Of a DNA stretch of 64,000 nucleotides, positions 16,929-26,032 are shown one piece after another. Under the pieces are notes generated by a model. The model made no database searches, was not told the DNA's origin, and worked only from the letters and a program-made list of their open reading frames with translations. Position 1 is the stretch's first letter, and each line of letters starts with the position of its first letter. A program made the translations under genes and the position numbers. Origin of the DNA: Caballeronia arationis (GTDB lineage Bacteria; Pseudomonadota; Gammaproteobacteria; Burkholderiales; Burkholderiaceae); the NCBI RefSeq assembly GCF_001544975.2, contig NZ_FCOG02000018.1:69094-133093 (forward strand), given 5' to 3'.

Positions 16929-18239
16929 ATGCTGACAGACAAGATCAAGGGACTGAGGTGGTGGATCGTCGGGCTGATCATGCTCGGGACCATCTTCAAT
17001 TACCTCGCCCGCAGTTCCCTCTCGGTCGCGGCGCCGACCCTCACCGACAAGCTGCACATGACCACGCAGCAGTACTCGTACGTAGTCGCCGCGTTCCAGG
17101 GCGCGTACACGGTGATGCAGCCTGTCGCGGGTTATATCCTCGACGTCGTCGGGCTAAAAATCGGCTTCGCGATCTTCGCGACCGCCTGGGCGGCGTCGAA
17201 CATGATGCACGGCCTCGCGACCGGCTGGGGCTCGCTCGCGTTCTTCCGCGGCCTGCTCGGCATGAGCGAGGCGGCGATCTTCCCGGCGGGCATGAAGACC
17301 ATCACGCAATGGTTCCCGGCGAAGGAGCGCTCGGTCGCGACCGGCTGGCTCAATACCGGAACGTCGGTCGGCGCGATGCTCGCGCCGCCGCTGGTCGTGT
17401 TCTGCATCCTCCAGTTCAACTGGCAGACGGCGTTCGTCGTGACGGGCGGTGTCGCGTTCATCTGGGTTGCGCTGTGGCTCTTCTTCTACCGCTCGCCCGC
17501 CGACCATCCGAATCTCTCGGAAGGCGAGCGCGAATACATCCTGAGCGGCCAGGAAGAAGGCAAGCTCACATCGACCAAGCGTCCTTCGTGGAAGCAACTG
17601 CTCTCCACGCGCCGCTTCTGGGGCATCGGCATTCCGCGCTTTCTCGCCGAGCCGGCATGGCAGACCTTCAACTTCTGGATTCCGCTCTATCTCGTCTCCG
17701 TGCGGCACATGAACCTGAAGGAGATCGCGCTGTTCGGCTGGCTGCCCTTTCTCGCCGCCGACCTCGGCTGCGTCTTCGGCGGCTATCTCGCTCCCTTCCT
17801 GCTGCGCAAGTTCAACACGCAGCTCCTTACGTCGCGCAAGCTGGTGATGATCGTCGGCACGCTGTTCATGTTCGGCCCGGCCTGCATCGGCTTTGCGACG
17901 AGCCCGTATGTGGCGATCGGACTCTTCTGCCTCGGCGCCTTCGGCCATCAGACGATTTCGGGTGCGCTCTACACGCTCGCCTCCGACGTCTTCGGCCAGC
18001 ACGAAGTCGGCACGGCGACCGGCCTCTCGGGCATGATGGGCTGGCTCGGCGGGATGATCTTTTCGCTGATGGTCGGCGCGCTGGCGACCACCATCGGCTA
18101 TAACCCGCTCTTTGTCTGCCTCGTGCTTTTCGACATCATCGGTGCTACCGTCGCATGGTTCCTGCTCCGGCCGAGCGATTACTCGGGCACGCTGCGCGCA
18201 CCGAAGATTGCAACGCCGGCCGCGAGCACCGGACGCTGA
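16929..18239 (+). CDS. Hexuronate MFS transporter (ExuT-like, ACS family)
   Basis: A 436-residue, 12-helix major facilitator of the anion:cation symporter family. The first helix carries LARSSLSVAAPTL, the usual ACS signature region, and the cytoplasmic loop has FRGLLGMSEAAIFPAGMKTITQWFPAKERS, typical of hexuronate and sugar-acid carriers. It probably imports D-galacturonate or D-glucuronate by proton symport. The ATG at 16929 is preceded by GGAAGGAGA; an upstream in-frame extension crosses the operator sites and is not used. It heads an apparent operon with uronate dehydrogenase (70-base gap) and the ketodeoxyglucarate aldolase. Confidence 0.87.
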   Translation: MLTDKIKGLRWWIVGLIMLGTIFNYLARSSLSVAAPTLTDKLHMTTQQYSYVVAAFQGAYTVMQPVAGYILDVVGLKIGFAIFATAWAASNMMHGLATGWGSLAFFRGLLGMSEAAIFPAGMKTITQWFPAKERSVATGWLNTGTSVGAMLAPPLVVFCILQFNWQTAFVVTGGVAFIWVALWLFFYRSPADHPNLSEGEREYILSGQEEGKLTSTKRPSWKQLLSTRRFWGIGIPRFLAEPAWQTFNFWIPLYLVSVRHMNLKEIALFGWLPFLAADLGCVFGGYLAPFLLRKFNTQLLTSRKLVMIVGTLFMFGPACIGFATSPYVAIGLFCLGAFGHQTISGALYTLASDVFGQHEVGTATGLSGMMGWLGGMIFSLMVGALATTIGYNPLFVCLVLFDIIGATVAWFLLRPSDYSGTLRAPKIATPAASTGR

Positions 18240-18309
18240 CCCGTCGATGGCCGACTGCGCCACAGGACCGGCGCGCGGCCGAGTCAACCTTCAAGAAGGA
18301 AACCATATC

Positions 18310-19122
18310 GTGACCAAGATTGCATTGAGCGGGGCAAGCGGACAACTCGGCACCGTGCTGCGAAAGGCGCTTATCGGGCGCGGCTACGACCTGCGCTCGG
18401 CGGGCGGTTCGAAGGCACTTGTGCCGCTCGTCGAGGGAGAGGACGTCATGCACGGCGACCTGCGCGATCCGGCGGTCGTCGACCAGCTGCTCACCGGCGT
18501 CGACGTGCTGATCCATATGGCGGGCACGAGCGTCGAGCGCCCGCTGCCCGAGATCGTCGACAACAATCTGCGCGGGCTCGTCGAAGTGTATGAAGGGGCG
18601 CGCCGCAACAAGGTTCGCCGCATCCTGTTCGCGAGCTCGAATCATGCGATCGGCATGTATCCGGTCGAAGACAAGCTCGATCTCGACTGCGAGTTCCGTC
18701 CCGATGGCTTCTACGGCTTGAGCAAGATGTGGGGCGAAGGCATCGCCCGCATGTACTGGGACAAGCACGGGATCGAGAGCGTGTGCGTGCGCATCGGCAG
18801 TTGCATCGAGAAGCCGACTGAGTTCCGGCACCTGAGCACATGGCTCGCGCAGGAGGATTTGCTGCAGATCGTCGAGCGCACCGTCGATGCACCGGATATC
18901 GGCTACATCGTCGTGTGGGGCGTATCGGCGAACACGCGCAGCTACTGGAACAACGACGGCGCGGCGCGACTCGGCTACCGGTCGGAGCGCAACGCGGAAG
19001 ACTTCGCCGATGAGATCCTCAAGAAGCCGAATCCGCTCGATGCAATCGGTCAGCGTTATCAAGGCGGCAGCTTCGCCGGCATCGACTTCACGCCGCCGGA
19101 GGCGCGCGGCGGCAAGCGCTGA
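18310..19122 (+). CDS. udh: Uronate dehydrogenase
   Basis: A 270-residue NAD-dependent short-chain/epimerase-type enzyme matching the Udh family, which oxidises D-galacturonate or D-glucuronate to the aldarolactone. The Rossmann motif is GASGQLG (8-14). The catalytic region has FASSNHAIGMYP (Ser109/110) and Y135-x3-K139 in GFYGLSKMWGE. HMAGTSVERP and VRIGSC are also typical. Translation starts at GTG 18310 with AAGGAAA upstream. It sits between the hexuronate transporter and the aldolase, in the oxidative galacturonate route. No dedicated galactarolactone lactonase is seen next to it; the amidohydrolase at 29863 is a distant candidate. Confidence 0.92.
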   Translation: MTKIALSGASGQLGTVLRKALIGRGYDLRSAGGSKALVPLVEGEDVMHGDLRDPAVVDQLLTGVDVLIHMAGTSVERPLPEIVDNNLRGLVEVYEGARRNKVRRILFASSNHAIGMYPVEDKLDLDCEFRPDGFYGLSKMWGEGIARMYWDKHGIESVCVRIGSCIEKPTEFRHLSTWLAQEDLLQIVERTVDAPDIGYIVVWGVSANTRSYWNNDGAARLGYRSERNAEDFADEILKKPNPLDAIGQRYQGGSFAGIDFTPPEARGGKR

Positions 19123-19287
19123 ACGGACCGCACGGAGCTTTCCGCGAACGCGCGGCGCGTCTTACCATTGAATTGAAGTCGTCCGTCCCGTGGTGCTGCG
19201 CATGTCCATCCAAGGACAAGCCAGCGGCATTTTCGACATGAAGGGTTGACGGGCCGTGCGCGGCCCGCGAACAGGAGGAGCACGAGC

Positions 19288-20076
19288 ATGCGTGAGAATC
19301 GGATTCGTTCGATCTGGAAGGCGGGCGGTGCCGTCGTCAATGGATGGCTTGCCATTCCGAGCGCGTTTTCCGCTGAGACGATGTCGCATCAGGGATGGGA
19401 TTCGCTGACGGTCGATCTGCAGCACGGTGTGGTCGATTATCAGAAGGCGGTCGAGATGTTCACCGCGATTTCGACGACCCAGACCGTACCGATGGCCCGC
19501 GTGCCATGGAACGAGCCCGGCATTCTGATGAAGGTGCTCGACGCGGGCGCGTATGCCGTCATCTGTCCGATGGTGAACTGTCGCGCGGACGCGGAACGGC
19601 TCGTCGCCGCGACGCATTATCCGCCGATGGGCACGCGCAGCTTCGGGCCGGTGCGCGCGTTGCTGTACGGCGGCGCGGATTATCCGAAAGCGGCCAATGA
19701 CACGGTGGTCGTGCTCGCGATGATCGAGACGCGCGAGGCGCTCGACAATCTCGAGGAGATCGTCTCGACGCCGGGTCTGGATGCGATCTATATCGGTCCT
19801 TCGGATCTGTCGCTCGCGCTGGGATGCACGCCGACTTTCGACGACGTCGACCCGCCGGTCGCGGAGGCCATCGAGCATATCCTCGCGCGCGCCAAGGCGC
19901 ATGGCGTGGTGGCCGGGATTCACAACGGCTCGCCGGAGAAGGCGCTTGAGCGAATTGCGATGGGGTTTCAGTTCGTTACCATCAGTTCGGATGCGCGGTT
20001 GATGGCGGCCGGGGCGCAGCAGGTTATCGGGAAGATGAAGGCGGGTGGGCCTGCGGGGACTGCGGGGGGTTATTGA
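19288..20076 (+). CDS. HpcH/HpaI-family aldolase, probable 2-keto-3-deoxyglucarate aldolase
   Basis: A 262-residue class II pyruvate aldolase of the HpcH/HpaI family. Signature parts are WDSLTVDLQHGVVDY (catalytic His), ARVPWNEPG, and the metal-binding Glu of AMIETREAL with the Asp of YIGPSDLSLALG. Members such as GarL split 5-keto-4-deoxy-D-glucarate to pyruvate and tartronate semialdehyde. The presence of a tartronate semialdehyde reductase (garR, 26033) and galactarate dehydratase in the same island supports that reaction. The ATG at 19288 has AGGAGGAG upstream. The C-terminus ends in a Gly-rich tail, GGPAGTAGGY. Other substrates such as 4-hydroxy-2-ketoheptanedioate are possible for this family. 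Confidence 0.85.
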   Translation: MRENRIRSIWKAGGAVVNGWLAIPSAFSAETMSHQGWDSLTVDLQHGVVDYQKAVEMFTAISTTQTVPMARVPWNEPGILMKVLDAGAYAVICPMVNCRADAERLVAATHYPPMGTRSFGPVRALLYGGADYPKAANDTVVVLAMIETREALDNLEEIVSTPGLDAIYIGPSDLSLALGCTPTFDDVDPPVAEAIEHILARAKAHGVVAGIHNGSPEKALERIAMGFQFVTISSDARLMAAGAQQVIGKMKAGGPAGTAGGY

Positions 20077-20287
20077 GGCGGTTAGTTTTTTACGTTGCAA
20101 GGTTTGACGCGCCTGGGTGCGCGTCGACCCTGAGGCGCACCGCGTGTCGCTTTTCCCTGCGGATTTTCTGAATCGGCGGACACGGCGACTGCTCCCTACC
20201 GTCACCTACACATGCGGCTCCACGCGCCTTGGCCCGCGATAAGATGCGGCTTCGGTTCGCATTTGCACTCGCACCGGTCGCCGCTTA

Positions 20288-20695
20288 AGGCCTATGGCCG
20301 GCACTCGCGTGCCGCGCAAACAATGCGGCCTTCGCTGCCGCACTTCGGACACGAACCCGCATCACCCTCATACGCGACAGCACGGCCGTCGATCGAGTCG
20401 GTTCGCGACGGGGGTGAACCACGCCCTGAATCTTGCGGCCCTTGGCGGCCGGTGCCGTGCTAAAGGAAACGGGCTGAAGTGTGAAAGTTGCCGGCCGGCT
20501 CACATAATCGCCGCGCGGTAAATCGGCAAGCGGATAGGTGAACGTGATATTGAACCGCCGCGCCTCGTCGATGGCTTCGACCCCGGCAAATCCAAGAACA
20601 CTGAAGTCTTTCGCGCTCGACACGCGCAGCGCGTCGAGCGAATACGATTTGTGATGAAACGCTGCAGCGACGGGCACCGCTTCCCTCCCGTTCAT
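20288..20695 (-). pseudogene. Decayed VgrG-PAAR remnant (type VI secretion)
   Basis: The first 93 codons read like the N-terminus of a VgrG spike protein: SLDALRVSSAKDFSVLGFAG, EAIDEARRFNITFTYPLADL and GRKIQGVV are the usual start of the gp27-like domain. A complete VgrG runs to 600 or more residues, so nearly all of the gene is missing. After GVV the open frame turns into Arg-rich nonsense. In another frame the next bases read DSIDGRAVAYEGDAGSCPKC then GSEGRIVCAARECRP and a stop, which resembles a Cys-containing PAAR-type tip protein. The simplest view is a deletion that joined the front of vgrG to a piece of a neighbouring PAAR gene. No other type VI genes are present. Confidence 0.65.
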
Positions 20696-20716
20696 TTATT
20701 TTTTAATGAACGGGAG
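20685..20716. repeat. Perfect 12-bp inverted repeat at the VgrG remnant start
   Basis: CTCCCGTTCATT and AATGAACGGGAG flank an eight-base AT loop (TATTTTTT). The start codon of the VgrG remnant lies inside one arm, and the other arm contains a divergent ATG AAC GGG. No T-run follows the stem on the outside, so it is not a standard terminator. It may mark the join of a rearrangement or be a cruciform-type regulatory site. Confidence 0.6.
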
Positions 20717-20866
20717 CTTGTCGATCGGTCGTCGCGTTGCGCTACACGAATAATCCTAAGTTCGACGACGCCTTCGAAAGGACCCTCGTGTCAGCGATCC
20801 TCATCGGGCAAACCAATAAATGGCTAGGGTGAACAATGCCCTTCGAAACGAAGGCCCGCTAGACCC

Positions 20867-22453
20867 TCAGGTCACCGGCGCCGGATTGAACAGCACCAGC
20901 GCATTGTGCAACTTGAGCGCCTCTGCGCAGGTCTGCTTCCGCCCGCTCGCAATTTCGAGCATCAACCGGAACAACTCCCAGCCCACATCTTCGATCGACG
21001 CCTCCCCGGTCGCGATCGTCCCGGCATTCACGTCCATCAGATCGTGCCACCGGCGCGCGAGGTCCGAGCGCGTCGCGACCTTGATCACCGGCACTTCGGC
21101 AAGACTGTAAGGCGTGCCGCGCCCCGTCGTGAACACGTGCAGATTGATGCCGGCCGCCAGTTGCAGCGTCCCGCAGATGAAGTCGCTCGCCGGCGTCGCA
21201 GCATAGATCAGCCCCTTCTGCTTCACCTTCTCGCCCGGGGAGAGCACGCCTGAAATCGGCGAATTGCCCGACTTGATGATCGACCCCATTGCCTTCTCGA
21301 CGATATTCGACAACCCGCCCTTCTTGTTGCCCGGCGTCGTGTTGGCGCTGCGGTCCGCGCTGCCGCGCTTCAGGTAATTGTCGTACCACGCCATCTCGCG
21401 GATGATCGCCTGCGCGACCTCCGGATTCGCCGCGCGGCTCGTCAACTGGTCGACGCCATCGCGCACTTCGGTCACTTCCGAGAACATCACCGTCGCGCCC
21501 GCGCGCACCAGCAGATCGGTCGCGAAACCGACCGCCGGATTCGCCGTCAGTCCGGAAAACGCATCGCTGCCGCCGCACTGCACGCCGACCACCAGGTCCG
21601 CCGCGGGACACGTCTCGCGCCGCCGGTTGTTCAGGCGCTCCAGATGCCGCTCGGCCATCTTCATGATCGAATCGATCATCGACTGGAAACCGACATGCTC
21701 CTCGTCCTGGAGCACCACGACATCGCCGTTATCGTCCGCGCCGTTATCGCCGATGTCGGCCACGTCGTCGACTGCCGTCGTCACGATCGGGATCGTGCCC
21801 GGCGGCATCAGGCGTTCGGGCTGCAGCTTCTCGCAGCCGAGGCTCACCATCATCACCTCGCCGCCGAAGTTCGGATTCAGGCTGATGTTGCGCACCGTGC
21901 GGATCGGCACCATCGCGTCGGGCGCGTCGATCGCGACGCCGCAGCCGTACGTGTGGCCGAGGCTCACGACATCGTCGACATTTGGAAAGCGCGGCAGCAA
22001 CTCAGCCTTGATGCGCGTGACCGCGTGCTGCACGACGTCGGCGACGCACTGCACGGTCGTCGTGATCGCGAGGATGTTGCGCGAGCCCACCGAGCCGTCG
22101 GCATTGCGGTAACCCTCGAAGGTGAAGCCTTCGAGCGGTGGCATCGCGGGCGGCTTGACGGTTGCGATCGGCAGGCCTTCGAGTCCCGGCGGGCTCGGCA
22201 TGCGGATCACGTGCTCGTTGATCCAGCTTCCCTTCGGCAGGTTCTTGAGCGCATAGCCGATCACGACGTTGTAGCGAATCACTTCGTCACCCTCGGCGAG
22301 GTCGGCGAGCGCCACCTTGTGACCCTGCGGCACGCGTTCGCGCAGCGTCAGGCCATCGGCAAAGGTCGCGCCCTCGGGCAGCCCGCCGTCGTTCACGACG
22401 ATCGCGACGTTGTCCTGCGGGTGAACGCGTATGTAGAGAGGAGACTGTTCCAT
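20867..22453 (-). CDS. garD: Galactarate dehydratase
   Basis: A 528-residue UxaA/GarD-family dehydratase converting galactarate to 5-keto-4-deoxy-D-glucarate. An N-terminal SAF-like domain (about 1-90, [18 protein letters not shown]) precedes the large dehydratase domain with RSRN-like [30 protein letters not shown] and [20 protein letters not shown]. Its length fits GarD (about 520) rather than the shorter altronate dehydratase. The ATG at 22453 has AAGGA upstream; the open frame continues to 22684 but that part covers the promoter. It is divergent from kdgD, and the 237-base spacer holds two strong candidate operators. Confidence 0.92.
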   Translation of the reverse strand: MEQSPLYIRVHPQDNVAIVVNDGGLPEGATFADGLTLRERVPQGHKVALADLAEGDEVIRYNVVIGYALKNLPKGSWINEHVIRMPSPPGLEGLPIATVKPPAMPPLEGFTFEGYRNADGSVGSRNILAITTTVQCVADVVQHAVTRIKAELLPRFPNVDDVVSLGHTYGCGVAIDAPDAMVPIRTVRNISLNPNFGGEVMMVSLGCEKLQPERLMPPGTIPIVTTAVDDVADIGDNGADDNGDVVVLQDEEHVGFQSMIDSIMKMAERHLERLNNRRRETCPAADLVVGVQCGGSDAFSGLTANPAVGFATDLLVRAGATVMFSEVTEVRDGVDQLTSRAANPEVAQAIIREMAWYDNYLKRGSADRSANTTPGNKKGGLSNIVEKAMGSIIKSGNSPISGVLSPGEKVKQKGLIYAATPASDFICGTLQLAAGINLHVFTTGRGTPYSLAEVPVIKVATRSDLARRWHDLMDVNAGTIATGEASIEDVGWELFRLMLEIASGRKQTCAEALKLHNALVLFNPAPVT

Positions 22454-22531
22454 GTCAACCGTTCCTTTTGGTCCTTTTGACCCTTCTGTATTCGTGCGAC
22501 ACCTTGTGTCGGTCAGTTTCACGGCTATATC

Positions 22532-22548
22532 ATACGTCATCCTACAAC
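22532..22548. promoter_or_regulatory. Candidate GntR operator, garD side
   Basis: ATACGTCATCCTACAAC. Its reverse complement matches the element at 22631-22647 at 16 of 17 positions. It lies 79 bases upstream of the garD start codon. Confidence 0.65.
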
Positions 22549-22630
22549 TAGCCAACACGATTCGACCGTGGGTATTTACCCTAAAGGCGGGCCTGCATCG
22601 CAGATTCCTTGTTGAATCTGCGAAATTCAT

Positions 22631-22647
22631 GTTGTACGATGACGTAT
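22631..22647. promoter_or_regulatory. Candidate GntR operator, kdgD side
   Basis: GTTGTACGATGACGTAT, 44 bases upstream of the kdgD start. It is the inverted partner of the garD-side site, so each divergent promoter appears to have its own operator. Confidence 0.65.
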
Positions 22648-22690
22648 CAGATGGCTTCTCAAATTCATCGCCGCCCACGGACATTCAACC

Positions 22691-23608
22691 ATGACCACAC
22701 CGCAAGAACTCAAGCAAATCGTCTCTGAAGGACTGCTGTCGTTTCCCGTCACCGATTTCGACGCCAAAGGCGATTTCCGCGCCGACACCTACGCCGAGCG
22801 CCTCGAATGGCTTGCACCCTACGGCGCGACCGCGCTCTTTGCCGCAGGCGGCACGGGTGAATTCTTCTCGCTGACCAAGAGCGACTATTCGAACGTCATC
22901 CGCACCGCGACCGAAACCTGCAAGGGCAAGGTGCCGATCCTCGCCGGCGCGGGCGGCCCGACGCGCGTCGCGATCGAATACGCGAAGGAAGCCGAGCGCC
23001 TCGGCGCGAACGGCGTGCTGCTGATGCCGCATTACCTGACCGAAGCGTCGCAGGAAGGCATCGCCGATCACGCCGAGCAGGTCTGCAAGGCGGTACCGAA
23101 GATGGGCGTGATCATCTACAACCGCGCGAATTCGAAGCTCAACGCCGACATGCTGGAACGCCTCGCAGACCGCTGCCCGAACCTGATCGGCTTCAAGGAC
23201 GGCGTGGGCGAAATCGAGGCAATGGTGACGATTCGCCGCCGTCTGGGCGATCGCTTCTCGTATCTCGGCGGCCTGCCGACGGCCGAAGTCTACGCAGCGG
23301 CATACAAGGCGCTCGGCGTGCCGGTGTATTCGTCCGCGGTATTCAACTTCATCCCGAAGACGGCGATGGACTTCTACCACGCGATCGCCGCCGACGATCA
23401 CGCGACGGTCGGCAAGCTGATCGACGAATTCTTCCTGCCGTATCTCGCGATCCGCAATCGCCGTGCGGGCTACGCGGTCAGCATCGTGAAGGCGGGCGCG
23501 AAGCTCGTCGGCCACGACGCAGGTCCGGTGCGCGCTCCGCTCACGGATCTGAACGAGGAAGAACTGGCGCAACTCGACGTGCTCATCAAGAAGCTCGGCG
23601 CACAGTAA
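22691..23608 (+). CDS. kdgD: 5-dehydro-4-deoxyglucarate dehydratase
   Basis: A 305-residue dihydrodipicolinate synthase-family enzyme matching KdgD, which decarboxylates and dehydrates 5-keto-4-deoxyglucarate to 2-oxoglutarate semialdehyde. Visible landmarks are GGTGE (53-57), Tyr143 in [10 protein letters not shown] and the Schiff-base Lys169 in GFKDGVGE. The ATG follows the divergent operator region. The next gene is a sugar-acid MFS transporter, probably in the same operon, with an intercistronic hairpin. The 2-oxoglutarate semialdehyde dehydrogenase needed to finish this route is not in the window. Confidence 0.93.
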   Translation: MTTPQELKQIVSEGLLSFPVTDFDAKGDFRADTYAERLEWLAPYGATALFAAGGTGEFFSLTKSDYSNVIRTATETCKGKVPILAGAGGPTRVAIEYAKEAERLGANGVLLMPHYLTEASQEGIADHAEQVCKAVPKMGVIIYNRANSKLNADMLERLADRCPNLIGFKDGVGEIEAMVTIRRRLGDRFSYLGGLPTAEVYAAAYKALGVPVYSSAVFNFIPKTAMDFYHAIAADDHATVGKLIDEFFLPYLAIRNRRAGYAVSIVKAGAKLVGHDAGPVRAPLTDLNEEELAQLDVLIKKLGAQ

Positions 23609-23623
23609 AACTCAGTATCAAAC

Positions 23624-23647
23624 GCCGGCGGCCCAGGCGCCGCCGGC
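23624..23647 (+). other. Intercistronic hairpin between kdgD and MFS
   Basis: GCCGGCGGC-CCAGGC-GCCGCCGGC forms a nine-base perfect stem 15 bases after the kdgD stop. No T-run follows. It may stabilise the kdgD message or reduce expression of the transporter. Confidence 0.5.
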
Positions 23648-23689
23648 ACACCGGCACATTCAAGGTTGATGGAAGGAGACAAACCCGCC

Positions 23690-25051
23690 ATGCAAACGAC
23701 CCACGTTGCGAGCGCCGCTGGCGTCGCGAAACGCACGAGCGTCCGATACACGATCCTGCTGATGGTTTTCATCATCACGACGTTCAATTACGCAGACCGT
23801 GCGACGCTTTCGGTGACGGGCTCCGCGATGCGCGGCGAGTTCGGTTTCGACGCGATCAAGATGGGCTACATCTTCTCCGCGTTCAGCTGGGCGTACGTGC
23901 TCTCGCAGTTGCCGGCGGGATGGCTCCTCGACCGCTTCGGCGCGCGACGCGTCTACGCGGCGAGCATCTTCTTCTGGTCGCTTTTCACGCTGCTGCAAAG
24001 CGCGGTCGGCCTCGCCGGCAGCGCGGCGGCCGCGGTCGCCGCGCTGTTTGTGCTGCGCTTCGCGATGGGCGCCGCCGAATCACCGGCGTTCCCGGCCAAC
24101 GCGAAAGTCGTCGCGAGCTGGTTCCCGACGGCCGAGCGCGGCACCGCATCGGCGATCTTCAACTCGGCACAATATTTCGCAGCGGTCATCTTCACGCCGC
24201 TGATGGCGTGGATCACGCACAAGTTCGGCTGGCACTACGTGTATGTCGTGATGGGCATCGCGGGCCTGCTGCTCGCCCTGACCTGGCTCAAGGTCATGAA
24301 GAATCCCGCCGATCACCCGCGCGTGAACCGTGCCGAACTCGATCACATCGAGCAGGGCGGCGGCGTCATCAACGCCCCGAAGAAAGCCGCTGCGGGCGAT
24401 GCACCGCGCGCGACGAGCTGGTCGCTCGTGCGCCAGCTGCTCTCCAACCGCATGCTAGTCGGCGTCTATCTCGCGCAGTACTGCATCAACGTGCTGACCT
24501 ACTTCTTCCTCACCTGGTTTCCGATCTACCTCGTGCAGGCGCGCGGCATGACGATCCTGCAGGCGGGTCTCATCGCTTCGCTGCCGGCAATCTGCGGCTT
24601 CACGGGCGGCGTGCTCGGCGGCGTGCTCTCTGATTCGCTGATCCGGCGCGGCCATTCGCTCACCGTCGCGCGCAAGGTGCCGATCGTCGGCGGCATGCTG
24701 CTGTCGTCGTGCATCATCGGCTGCAATTATGTTTCCACCGACTGGATCGTCGTCGCGCTGATGTCGCTCGCGTTCTTCGGCAAAGGCATCGGCGCGCTCG
24801 GCTGGGCCGTGGTCGCGGATACGTCGCCGCGGGAAGCCATCGGCCTGTCGGGCTCGATCTTCAACATGTTCGGCAATATCGCCGGCATCGTGACGCCGAT
24901 CGTGATTGGCTACCTGGTCGCGCAAAGCGGCGGCTCGTTCAACGGTGCGCTCGTGTTCGTCGGCGTCAACGCGCTCCTGACCGTGTTCAGCTATCTCGTG
25001 ATCGTGAAGGACATCAAGCGCGTCGAGCTTCGGCAGCCGGTGGCGCAGTGA
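23690..25051 (+). CDS. Galactarate/glucarate-type MFS transporter (GudP/GarP-like)
   Basis: A 453-residue, 12-helix ACS-family major facilitator. The first helix has TTFNYADRATLSVTG and the loop after helix 2-3 has GWLLDRFGARRVY, as in GudP/GarP aldarate carriers. The stretch AMGAAESPAFPANAKVVASWFPTAERG is also characteristic. It would import galactarate or glucarate for GarD/KdgD. The ATG at 23690 is chosen over one at 23669 because GGAAGGAGA lies upstream of it. The adjoining GntR regulator gene begins 174 bases downstream with its own promoter. Confidence 0.87.
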   Translation: MQTTHVASAAGVAKRTSVRYTILLMVFIITTFNYADRATLSVTGSAMRGEFGFDAIKMGYIFSAFSWAYVLSQLPAGWLLDRFGARRVYAASIFFWSLFTLLQSAVGLAGSAAAAVAALFVLRFAMGAAESPAFPANAKVVASWFPTAERGTASAIFNSAQYFAAVIFTPLMAWITHKFGWHYVYVVMGIAGLLLALTWLKVMKNPADHPRVNRAELDHIEQGGGVINAPKKAAAGDAPRATSWSLVRQLLSNRMLVGVYLAQYCINVLTYFFLTWFPIYLVQARGMTILQAGLIASLPAICGFTGGVLGGVLSDSLIRRGHSLTVARKVPIVGGMLLSSCIIGCNYVSTDWIVVALMSLAFFGKGIGALGWAVVADTSPREAIGLSGSIFNMFGNIAGIVTPIVIGYLVAQSGGSFNGALVFVGVNALLTVFSYLVIVKDIKRVELRQPVAQ

Positions 25052-25148
25052 GCGGAAGACGGGGTCCGATGACATACGACCAGACCGCCCGGAGCGCCGC
25101 GCGCACAGGCGAAAGGCCAGCGCGGCTGCCTCAAACGGCCGTCGACGA

Positions 25149-25169
25149 GTCGTCAGACAACGCTATAAT
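25149..25169 (+). promoter_or_regulatory. Promoter and candidate autoregulatory operator of GntR gene
   Basis: GTCGTCAGACAAC (complement GTTGTCTGACGAC), a variant of the local operator, ends two bases before a perfect TATAAT at 25164-25169. It fills the promoter spacer, the ideal place for autorepression. The -35 hexamer is poor. The gene starts 57 bases downstream. Confidence 0.55.
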
Positions 25170-25225
25170 GAATCGACCCTTCTCGCCGCATTCACCGACG
25201 CATTGACCGATTCAGGAGCGCTTTG

Positions 25226-25969
25226 ATGGCCGCCCAATTCACAAGCATCGCCGCGCCTCGCCGCGCCCGCAACCTCGCGGAGTCCGTCGTGAGCTTCGTG
25301 AAGGAGCAGATCGCCTCGGAAGCGCTCAAGCCGGGCGACAAGCTGCCGACCGAATCCGAACTGATGGTCGGGCTCGGCGTGAGCCGCACCGTCGTGCGCG
25401 AAGGCATCTCGCGGCTGCAGGCGAGCGAGGTGATCGAAACGCGTCACGGCATCGGCAGCTTCGTGCTGGAGCCGCGTCGCGAAAAGCTCGGCATCGACAT
25501 GGTGCCGGCCACCACGCTGCGTGACGTGCTCTCCGTGCTGGAACTGCGCATCAGCCTCGAAACCGAGAGCGCCGGGCTCGCCGCGCAGCGCGCGCAGCCG
25601 GACGACCTCGCGCGCATGCGCTCCGCCCTCGCCGCGATCGAAACGACGAGTCGCATGGGCGGCGACAGCGTCGCAGCCGATCTGCAGTTCCACATCTCGG
25701 TCGCGCAGGCGACCGGCAACCGTTATTTCGTCGACATCCTCACGCAAATGGGCAGCGCGCTGATTCCGCGCAACCGCATCGATTCGGCGGGCATCGCACA
25801 TTCGGACCCGAAGGCGTATGTCGCGCTCGTCAACCAGGAACACGAAAGCATCCTCGATGCCATCTCGCGCCACGACGCCGACGGCGCCCGCGCGGCGATG
25901 CGCATGCATCTGTCGAACAGCCGGGAGCGGCTGCGTCGAGCGAACGAGTCGTCCGAAGCGAAGGCCTGA
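25226..25969 (+). CDS. FadR-type GntR regulator of the galactarate island
   Basis: A 247-residue GntR-family repressor of the FadR/FCD subfamily. The winged helix-turn-helix is at about 17-78 (LKPGDKLPTESELMVGLGVS, RTVVREGISRLQA, RHGIGSFV). The C-terminal all-helical FCD domain retains polar metal/effector residues in DLQFHISVAQATGN, NQEHESILDAI and MRMHLSNSRER. Relatives such as DgoR and UxuR bind sugar acids. Its position between the aldarate transporter and garR, and a matching motif in its own promoter, make it the probable repressor of the whole 14.4-27 kb island, with galactarate or an intermediate as inducer. Confidence 0.88.
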   Translation: MAAQFTSIAAPRRARNLAESVVSFVKEQIASEALKPGDKLPTESELMVGLGVSRTVVREGISRLQASEVIETRHGIGSFVLEPRREKLGIDMVPATTLRDVLSVLELRISLETESAGLAAQRAQPDDLARMRSALAAIETTSRMGGDSVAADLQFHISVAQATGNRYFVDILTQMGSALIPRNRIDSAGIAHSDPKAYVALVNQEHESILDAISRHDADGARAAMRMHLSNSRERLRRANESSEAKA

Positions 25970-26032
25970 TTGCAATGCGTCGCCCATGACGCGAGCTTCG
26001 ACGGCGCCCCACCCCCTCATCAGGAGAACCAC

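Larger units (their letters stand above)
20077..20866. other. Region with T6SS remnant between two catabolic units
   Basis: These 790 bases carry no intact gene. They hold a minus-strand fragment of a type VI VgrG gene fused to a PAAR-like piece (20288-20695) and a perfect inverted repeat at 20685-20716. The rest, 20717-20866, has no recognisable feature. Confidence 0.5.
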
